Shown here piece after piece: positions 6,141-9,811 of a stretch of 9,811 nt of DNA (the first letter of the stretch is position 1; each line of letters begins with the position of its first letter). The stretch lies in the NCBI GenBank assembly GCA_030151505.1, contig JASLDQ010000173.1:1-9811 (forward strand). The letters are read 5' to 3'. Below the pieces are notes generated by a model, which worked only from the letters and a program-made list of their open reading frames with translations, ran no database searches and was not told the DNA's origin. A program made the position numbers and the translations under genes. Origin of the DNA: Chromobacteriaceae bacterium (lineage in GTDB: Bacteria > Pseudomonadota > Gammaproteobacteria > Burkholderiales > Aquaspirillaceae).

Positions 6141-6156
6141 CCTTATCCGGACAAGG
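6141..6156. promoter_or_regulatory. 16-bp palindrome upstream of the flavin reductase-like gene, operator candidate
   Basis: CCTTATCCGGACAAGG is a palindrome with seven of eight base pairs matching and no spacer. It lies 117 nt upstream of the flavin reductase-like start, inside a non-coding stretch (6025-6371). Minus-strand TATAAG at about 6093-6098 is a -10-like hexamer without a good -35. It may be a repressor site; no regulator gene is adjacent. Confidence 0.35.
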
Positions 6157-6185
6157 CTTGCCGGCAGATGGGAAGTCAGCTGTTT

Positions 6186-6215
6186 TCGACTTTAATCGAT
6201 GGTTTGTGGGATAAC
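6186..6215 (+). promoter_or_regulatory. Weak plus-strand promoter candidate in the non-coding stretch
   Basis: TCGACT (6186-6191; 4 of 6 to TTGACA), an 18-bp spacer, and an extended -10 TGG-GATAAC (6207-6215). Transcription would begin near 6222 and run either to the terminator at 6263-6306 or on into the glutathione transferase gene. Both hexamers are weak. Confidence 0.3.
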
Positions 6216-6262
6216 TGCGCCAGCTAGGCCGGTTTGCTTTCGACTTCAACCAAGTATTGCCT

Positions 6263-6306
6263 CAAGAGCCCCTCTGTCAGCCTCGCCAGAGAGGGGGGCT
6301 TGTTTT
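6263..6306 (+). terminator. Plus-strand intrinsic terminator with no gene in front of it
   Basis: CAAG (6263-6266) pairs with CTTG (6299-6302), then a 2x2 internal loop, then CCCCTCT (6269-6275) pairs with AGAGGGG (6290-6296) around a 14-nt loop; TTTT follows at 6303-6306. No T-tract is present on the minus strand, so it works only rightward. The nearest upstream plus-strand gene is the lipoprotein gene, over 4 kb away. Confidence 0.7.
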
Positions 6307-6360
6307 AATAGGTCAGAACACCGGCCGATGCGGTTCCATCCTCAGTAACGATTCTTTTGC

Positions 6361-6365
6361 GGGAG
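6361..6365 (+). promoter_or_regulatory. Shine-Dalgarno GGGAG deciding the glutathione transferase start
   Basis: GGGAG ends 6 nt before the ATG at 6372. An upstream in-frame TTG at 6357 would place this site inside the coding region and add five residues absent from the family. Confidence 0.85.
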
Positions 6366-6371
6366 ACAAGA

Positions 6372-6983
6372 ATGAAGCTTTACTACGCTCCGGGCGCCTG
6401 CTCGTTGTCGGTTCACATAGCCCTGGCCGAATCCGGCCTGCCGTTCGACGCGGAGAAGATCAACCTGCGCGCCCAGCCGCGCCTGACCGCCGACGGCACC
6501 GACTTCGCCGCCATCAACAACAAGGGCTACGTGCCGGCGCTGGTGCTGGACAACGGCGAGGTGCTGACCGAAGGCCCGGCCATCGTGCAATACATCGCCG
6601 ACCAGGTGCCGGCGAAGAGGCTGGCTCCCGCCAACGGCACGCTGGAACGCTACCGTCTGCAGGAGTGGCTCAACTTCATCTCGACCGAAATCCACAAGGG
6701 CTTTGCCCCGTTGTGGAATCCGGCCGCGAGCGAGGCGGAAAAAACCGGCGCCTGGGACAAGCTGTCCAAGCGTCTGGACTGGCTGGCACCGCAGCTGGCC
6801 GGCCGTGACTATCTGCTGGGCGACTACAGCGTGGCCGATGGCTATCTGTTCACCTGCCTGAACTGGACCAAGCCTTTGCAGCGCTCGCTGGATGCGTGGC
6901 CGGTGGTGCAGCAGTATCTGGCCCGTGTTGCAGCCCGCCCGGCTGTGCAATCGGCCCTGAAGGACGAAGGCCTGCTGGGCTGA
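6372..6983 (+). CDS. gstA: Beta-class glutathione S-transferase
   Basis: This 203-residue cytosolic enzyme conjugates or binds glutathione with electrophiles. It matches E. coli GST (about 201 residues) end to end: MKLYYAPGACSLSVHIALAE (1-20), NNKGYVPAL (49-57), TEGPAIVQYIAD (66-77), EWLNFISTEIHKGFAPL (98-114), ADGYLFT and RPAVQSAL. Cys10 and His108 match the beta-class catalytic and GSH-contacting residues Cys10 and His106. Val54-Pro55 is the cis-proline turn and Glu67 the gamma-glutamyl contact. The thioredoxin-like domain is about 1-80, the helical domain the rest. A Shine-Dalgarno sequence fixes the start. It follows a 347-nt non-coding stretch with a terminator that could act as an attenuator, and lies 86 nt before the sirtuin gene on the same strand. 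Confidence 0.94.
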   Translation: MKLYYAPGACSLSVHIALAESGLPFDAEKINLRAQPRLTADGTDFAAINNKGYVPALVLDNGEVLTEGPAIVQYIADQVPAKRLAPANGTLERYRLQEWLNFISTEIHKGFAPLWNPAASEAEKTGAWDKLSKRLDWLAPQLAGRDYLLGDYSVADGYLFTCLNWTKPLQRSLDAWPVVQQYLARVAARPAVQSALKDEGLLG

Positions 6984-6987
6984 TTCC

Positions 6988-7010
6988 TGCCGGCAGGGCT
7001 TGTTCCGGCA
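6988..7010 (+). other. Hairpin after the glutathione transferase gene
   Basis: TGCCGG (6988-6993) pairs with CCGGCA (7005-7010) around an 11-nt loop, starting 4 nt past the stop. An overlapping perfect palindrome CCTGCCGGCAGG spans 6986-6997. No T-run follows, so termination here would be inefficient and some transcripts may continue into the sirtuin gene. Confidence 0.35.
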
Positions 7011-7034
7011 CAAGGGCGGGACGGGGCGGCCGGG

Positions 7035-7056
7035 TATAATCGGACGTTTTCCGATT
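7035..7056 (+). promoter_or_regulatory. Sirtuin promoter -10 with overlapping inverted repeat
   Basis: A consensus TATAAT lies at 7035-7040, 29 nt before the sirtuin ATG, so transcription would start near 7047. No good -35 is seen at 16-18 bp (AAGGGC at 7012-7017), which hints at an activator or weak basal use. The 7-bp inverted repeat AATCGGA-CGTTT-TCCGATT (7038-7056) covers the -10 end and the start site, an operator-like position; it could also be a 5' mRNA hairpin. Confidence 0.6.
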
Positions 7057-7069
7057 CATTCCCGCCGCC

Positions 7070-7819
7070 ATGTCGCCCGCCGAAACCGCTCTGGCCGGAC
7101 TCATCCTCAACGCCCGCCGCATCACCGTGATGACCGGTGCGGGCATGAGCACCGAGTCCGGCATCCCTGATTTCCGTTCCTACAACGGCCTGTGGACCCG
7201 CGACCACAGTCTGGCCGACGTCGTCAGCATCGATTACTTCGAGCACGATCCGGTCGCGTTCTGGGCCGCGTTCAAAGACATCTTCCGGGTCAAGCTGGCC
7301 GGGGGCTATCAGCCCAACAGCGGCCACCTGTTTCTGGCATGGCTGGAAGCGCAGGGGCGGGACGTGACCATCGTCACCCAGAACATCGACGGCCTGCACG
7401 GTCGAGCCGGCAGCAGCAAGGTGATCGAAGTGCACGGCACCCTGCACCGGCATGTGTGCCGCAGCTGCGGCACAACGCATGACCTGGACTGGGTGCTGTT
7501 GCACGAACTGCCCGAGTGCCGCCATTGCGGCGATATCCTCAAACCCGACGTGGTGCTCTACGGCGAGCCGGTCCACCGCTACGACGAGGCATGCCGGGCG
7601 GCACTCGTGACCGACCTGCTGCTGGTGATGGGGTCGTCGCTGGAGGTCGGGCCGGTCAACCGGCTGCCGCTCGAGGCCCACCGCGCCGGCATTCCCACTG
7701 CCATCGTCAACCTTGATCCGACCCATTTCGACGCGGTCTTCGACGTGCTGGTGCGCGCGCGCATCGGCGATACGGTGGCGGTATTGCGCGACTGGCTGGC
7801 AGGCAACGACGCCACCTAG
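7070..7819 (+). CDS. NAD+-dependent protein deacylase, Sir2 family (SrtN-like)
   Basis: This 249-residue cytosolic enzyme removes acyl groups from lysines using NAD+, giving nicotinamide and O-acyl-ADP-ribose. Rossmann-fold motifs are GAGMSTESGIPDFRS (23-37), TQNIDGLH (103-110) and GSSLEVGPVN (188-197). His122 in EVHGT is the catalytic base. The zinc module uses Cys130, Cys133, Cys150 and Cys153. The segment DYFEHDPVAFWAAFKDIF and PNSGHLFLAWLEAQG resemble Bacillus SrtN (class U) more than E. coli CobB (class III), and I do not see the Tyr-x-x-Arg pair of desuccinylases after GLW, so deacetylase activity is more likely. The start ATG has a poor Shine-Dalgarno context. It has its own -10 and converges on the aminotransferase gene. 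The substrate is unknown. Confidence 0.94.
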   Translation: MSPAETALAGLILNARRITVMTGAGMSTESGIPDFRSYNGLWTRDHSLADVVSIDYFEHDPVAFWAAFKDIFRVKLAGGYQPNSGHLFLAWLEAQGRDVTIVTQNIDGLHGRAGSSKVIEVHGTLHRHVCRSCGTTHDLDWVLLHELPECRHCGDILKPDVVLYGEPVHRYDEACRAALVTDLLLVMGSSLEVGPVNRLPLEAHRAGIPTAIVNLDPTHFDAVFDVLVRARIGDTVAVLRDWLAGNDAT

Positions 7820-7846
7820 CGCTGCCATCCGCGTCATCCAGAATGA

Positions 7847-7885
7847 AAAAACGCCTGCTCCGTTCTCAACGGGACAGGCGTTTTT
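7847..7885. terminator. Bidirectional intrinsic terminator between sirtuin and aminotransferase genes
   Basis: AAAAACGCCTG (7847-7857) pairs perfectly with CAGGCGTTTTT (7875-7885). The loop folds further, CCGTT (7860-7864) with AACGG (7868-7872). Five T follow the GC core on the plus strand and six A precede it, giving a T-run for the opposite strand. It lies 27 nt after the sirtuin stop. The remaining 7886-7994 shows only GC-rich sequence without a gene. Confidence 0.93.
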
Positions 7886-7994
7886 GCTGGTGAATCCGGC
7901 GGGGCCGGTGCCGGTCAGCCCTACCGGCCGGCTCGTGGTCGTGGACCGGCGCGAGGTAGCGCGCCGCACAGCAAGGATGTTGCCGGCCGGGCGC

Positions 7995-9146
7995 TTATTG
8001 CCGCTTGCGGATCAGCGCGGCCAGCCGGCCCAGACCGTCTTCCATCTGTTCCGGGCTGGCGAGGCTGAAGTTCAGCCGCATATAGCCGGTGACTTCGCCC
8101 TCGGTGGCAAAGAACGGCTCGCCGGGCATGAAGGCGATCTTTTCTTCCGCCATCGCCTGTTTGAGCAAGTCGCGGGTGTCGATGGCCTGTTTGAGCTTGA
8201 GCCAGAAGAACAGGCCGCCGGCCGGTTTTTTCCAGTCGGCCAGATCGCCGAAGTGCCGTTCCAGTACGGCCTGCATGGTGTCGCGCTTGGCGCGGTAGGC
8301 CGCCTGCAGCTCCGCAATGTGCGCGTCGAATTCCGGTGTGCAGACCCACTGGGAGATCAGCCACTGGCTAGGGCGGTTGCTGTGCAGGTCGGCTGCCTGC
8401 TTGAGCTTGACGAACCAGGGGAACAGGTCGGGTGAGGTGATGACGTAGCCGACGCGCAGGCCCGGGGCGAGGGTCTTGGAAAACGTGCCCATGTAGACCC
8501 ACGACGTCTTCTGCACTAGCGCGCACAGCGGGGTGCGGTCGACGTCGTCGTAGGCCAGCTCGCGATAGGGTTCGTCCTCGATCAGCGGAATGTCCAGCTC
8601 GTCCAGCGTGCGGGCGGCCTCGCCTCGTGCGGCGCGGCTGTAGCACAGGCCGGACGGGTTCTGGAAGGATGGAATCAGATAGGCGAAAGCCGGTTTTTTG
8701 TCGGCGGCGACCCGGCGCAGCGCGGCACAGTCGAGTCCGTCGGCGGTGGTGGGCAGGCCCTGGATGTCCGCGCCGAAGAAGCGGAACGATTGCAGCGCGG
8801 CCAGGTAGGTCGGGGCCTCCATTGCCACCGGCGTACCCGGATCAACGAAGAGCTTGGCGACGAGATCCAGCGCCTGCTGCGAGCCGGACAGCACCAGCAC
8901 CTGGGATGCGGTGCAGCGGATGCCGAGGTTGCGCGCGCGCTCGGCGATGGCTTCGCGCAGTTGCGGCTCGCCTTCGCTCATGCCGTACTGCTCGGTGTCG
9001 AACGGTACGCTGGACCAGTCAAGCTTGGGCAGGAGGTCGGTGGCGGGCAAGCCTCCTGCGAACGAAATCACGCCGGGCTGCTGGGTGGCGGCAAGGATTT
9101 CGCGGATCAGGGAGCTGGTCAGGCGTGTGGCGCGTTCGGAAAACAT
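7995..9146 (-). CDS. PLP-dependent aminotransferase, fold type I (LysN/MocR-like catalytic domain)
   Basis: This 383-residue cytosolic enzyme transfers amino groups from an amino acid to a 2-oxo acid using pyridoxal phosphate. The N-terminus (ISFAGGLPATDLLP, 27-40) and YGMSEGEPQLREAIAER (54-70) are typical of the subgroup that holds 2-aminoadipate transaminase LysN and the catalytic half of MocR regulators; there is no GntR DNA-binding domain. Key residues are Lys224 in TFSKTLAPGLRVGY (Schiff base), Asp191 in IEDEPYRELAY (pyridine N), Asn163 in FQNPSG and Arg357 in MRLNFS (substrate carboxylate). The ATG at 9146 has GAGG 7 nt upstream; an upstream TTG at 9206 is rejected. It diverges from a MarR regulator that probably controls it. 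The amino acid used cannot be told from sequence. Confidence 0.92.
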   Translation of the reverse strand: MFSERATRLTSSLIREILAATQQPGVISFAGGLPATDLLPKLDWSSVPFDTEQYGMSEGEPQLREAIAERARNLGIRCTASQVLVLSGSQQALDLVAKLFVDPGTPVAMEAPTYLAALQSFRFFGADIQGLPTTADGLDCAALRRVAADKKPAFAYLIPSFQNPSGLCYSRAARGEAARTLDELDIPLIEDEPYRELAYDDVDRTPLCALVQKTSWVYMGTFSKTLAPGLRVGYVITSPDLFPWFVKLKQAADLHSNRPSQWLISQWVCTPEFDAHIAELQAAYRAKRDTMQAVLERHFGDLADWKKPAGGLFFWLKLKQAIDTRDLLKQAMAEEKIAFMPGEPFFATEGEVTGYMRLNFSLASPEQMEDGLGRLAALIRKRQ

Positions 9147-9153
9147 CAGAAAG

Positions 9154-9157
9154 CCTC
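9154..9157 (-). promoter_or_regulatory. Shine-Dalgarno GAGG deciding the aminotransferase start
   Basis: GAGG on the minus strand ends 7 nt before the ATG at 9146. The longer reading frame from the TTG at 9206 would add 20 residues (starting FTKQIPNYAV after the initiator) that do not belong to the family and would cover the promoter-proximal leader. Confidence 0.75.
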
Positions 9158-9191
9158 GAGGTATAGGTAGAATGACAGCGTAATTCGGTAT

Positions 9192-9206
9192 TTGCTTCGT
9201 AAACAA
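9192..9206. promoter_or_regulatory. Imperfect palindrome between aminotransferase and marR, operator candidate
   Basis: TTGCTTCGTAAACAA reads TTG-n-TT-nnn-AA-n-CAA, five of seven arm pairs matching. MarR-family proteins bind AT-rich palindromes of about this size. It lies downstream of the proposed aminotransferase promoter on the minus strand and upstream of marR on the plus strand, so one bound dimer could affect both. Confidence 0.4.
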
Positions 9207-9215
9207 TTAGGCCCG

Positions 9216-9255
9216 ATTCTGCTTGGCCGATTTAAGCATAGTCAATATGGTTGAC
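9216..9255 (-). promoter_or_regulatory. Aminotransferase promoter candidate with inverted repeat over the marR start
   Basis: On the minus strand, -35 TTGACT (9240-9245), an 18-bp spacer and -10 CAGAAT (9216-9221; 4 of 6). The perfect inverted repeat GTCAA-TATGG-TTGAC (9241-9255) overlaps this -35 and the marR ATG at 9247. Binding there would repress both genes at once. Confidence 0.45.
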
Positions 9256-9693
9256 CAAAATAGACATCTGGAGTTGCTGGACGCCGTTTCCGCCATGTTC
9301 TTCGCTCACCGCGCGCTGACGCGGGAGCCGGATGAAATGCTGGCGGCGCGCGGGCTCGCGCGAGTCCATCACCGTATCATGTTTTTCGTCGAGCGCCAGC
9401 CCGGCCTCAGCGTCAACGCACTGCTCAAGACCCTCGGTGTCAGCAAGCAGGCCGTCAACGCGCCGATGCGCCATCTGCAGGAGCAGGGCTTGATCGCGTC
9501 CACTGCCGCCCGCCATGACCGCCGCGTGAAGGAATTGCGACTGACCGAGGCCGGCGAGTTGTTGGTGCGCGAGCTCAATGCCAACCAGGTTCGGCTGCTG
9601 CTGGATGTGTTCGGGCGGGCCGGAGCAGCCGACGAAGCCGCGTGGCGGCGGGTGATGGCGCTGATGGGTGAGAGCGTGCGCCCGGCGGTCTGA
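9247..9693 (+). CDS. MarR-family winged-helix transcriptional regulator
   Basis: This 148-residue DNA-binding protein has the MarR layout: N-terminal dimerisation helix (about 5-35), winged helix-turn-helix with LSVNALLKTLGVSKQAVNAP (54-73) and MRHLQEQGLI (74-83), the wing AARHDRRVKELRLTEAGE (87-104), and C-terminal dimerisation helices. The DxRxK-type wing motif appears as HDRRVKEL. The ATG at 9247 is preferred to an in-frame TTG at 9223, though neither has a clear Shine-Dalgarno sequence. It is divergent from the aminotransferase gene and the shared gap holds operator-like repeats, so control of that gene and itself is likely. The ligand is unknown. It ends 76 nt before the fumarase gene. 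Confidence 0.9.
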   Translation: MVDQNRHLELLDAVSAMFFAHRALTREPDEMLAARGLARVHHRIMFFVERQPGLSVNALLKTLGVSKQAVNAPMRHLQEQGLIASTAARHDRRVKELRLTEAGELLVRELNANQVRLLLDVFGRAGAADEAAWRRVMALMGESVRPAV

Positions 9694-9698
9694 GCAGG

Positions 9699-9727
9699 TT
9701 CATGCGGGGCGGCTTCGGCGGTACAAT
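9699..9727 (+). promoter_or_regulatory. Promoter candidate for the fumarate hydratase gene
   Basis: TTCATG (9699-9704), a 17-bp spacer and TACAAT (9722-9727; 5 of 6) lie 42 nt before the fumarase ATG. The -10 sits in the loop of a 5-bp inverted repeat, CGGCG (9716-9720) and CGCCG (9728-9732). The -35 match is poor. Confidence 0.5.
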
Positions 9728-9769
9728 CGCCGGGTCAATCCGCCCCAAGAGAAAATGGAGAGCCCGAAC

Positions 9770-9811
9770 ATGGCCGTGATTCGCCAGCAGGATTTCATCG
9801 ACAGCATCGCC
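9770..9811 (+). CDS. Class I fumarate hydratase, N-terminal fragment
   Basis: Only 14 codons are inside the window: MAVIRQQDFIDSIA. This matches the start of the iron-sulfur class I fumarases of Pseudomonas, Neisseria and Burkholderia relatives (M-x-VIRQ-x-D-x-I-x-S-x-A), which convert fumarate and malate in the citric acid cycle in the cytosol. GGAG at 9757-9760 lies 9 nt before the ATG. The catalytic residues and cluster cysteines are beyond the right edge. The identification rests on a short stretch but a distinctive one. Confidence 0.72.
   Translation, partial: MAVIRQQDFIDSIA

Noticed and set aside
5953..6195. 80-codon plus-strand frame opposite the 5' end of the flavin reductase-like gene
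   Set aside because: It overlaps a well-supported gene in antisense, has no Shine-Dalgarno sequence and no recognisable motif; it ends before the orphan terminator but without supporting features.
6181..6260. tRNA gene or attachment-site remnant suggested by TTTCGACTT, similar to a T-arm
   Set aside because: No acceptor stem, anticodon arm or CCA-proximal pairing can be built around either copy, and no integrase is nearby.
7713..8435. 240-codon plus-strand frame across the sirtuin end, terminator and aminotransferase
   Set aside because: It runs through a strong terminator and antisense to a conserved enzyme; a frame shadow.
9147..9206. Extended aminotransferase N-terminus from the TTG at 9206
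   Set aside because: The added 20 residues are not typical of the family, no Shine-Dalgarno sequence precedes the TTG, and GAGG at 9154-9157 points to the ATG at 9146.

Overview
The window is GC-rich, densely packed chromosomal DNA. It most resembles a betaproteobacterium of the Neisseriales (Chromobacteriaceae type). The MATE transporter is of the Neisseria/Vibrio NorM kind, and the right edge opens a class I fumarase whose N-terminus is typical of Neisseriales, Burkholderiales and Pseudomonas. The lineage is inferred from protein resemblance only. I see no insertion sequence, phage gene, CRISPR array, rRNA or tRNA.

Layout, left to right. A cut-off minus-strand gene at 1-131 is probably a GAF-domain signalling protein. 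It diverges from norM (193-1623, +). A small Lpp/OprI-like alanine-zipper lipoprotein ending in lysine (1902-2141, +) converges on an L,D-transpeptidase (2215-3306, -), and the two share a strong bidirectional terminator. Next, on the minus strand, come nemA (3563-4666) and its regulator nemR (4698-5315), one transcription unit. Its promoter carries a perfect NemR-box palindrome exactly between the -35 and -10 elements. Upstream of that lies a flavin reductase-like gene (5482-6024, -) in a stretch of visibly lower GC (about 5380-6360). This stretch also holds a long non-coding segment with a plus-strand terminator that has no gene in front of it.

A beta-class glutathione S-transferase (6372-6983, +) and a SrtN-like sirtuin (7070-7819, +) follow. 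The sirtuin converges on a fold-type-I aminotransferase (7995-9146, -) across a second bidirectional terminator. The aminotransferase diverges from a MarR-family regulator (9247-9693, +). The first 14 codons of a class I fumarate hydratase (9770-9811, +) close the window.

Two functional themes can be argued. One is the envelope: a lipoprotein with a C-terminal lysine beside an enzyme family that can attach such lysines to peptidoglycan. The other is electrophile and redox defence: NemR/NemA, a flavin reductase, a GST and a multidrug exporter within about 7 kb, though in separate transcription units. I found no clear undescribed multi-gene system. The best leads are an Asp-to-Asn change at a key cation site of NorM, the operator-in-spacer promoter giving an apparently leaderless nemR message, the orphan terminator and possible small RNA at about 6186-6306, and the Lpp/L,D-transpeptidase pair.
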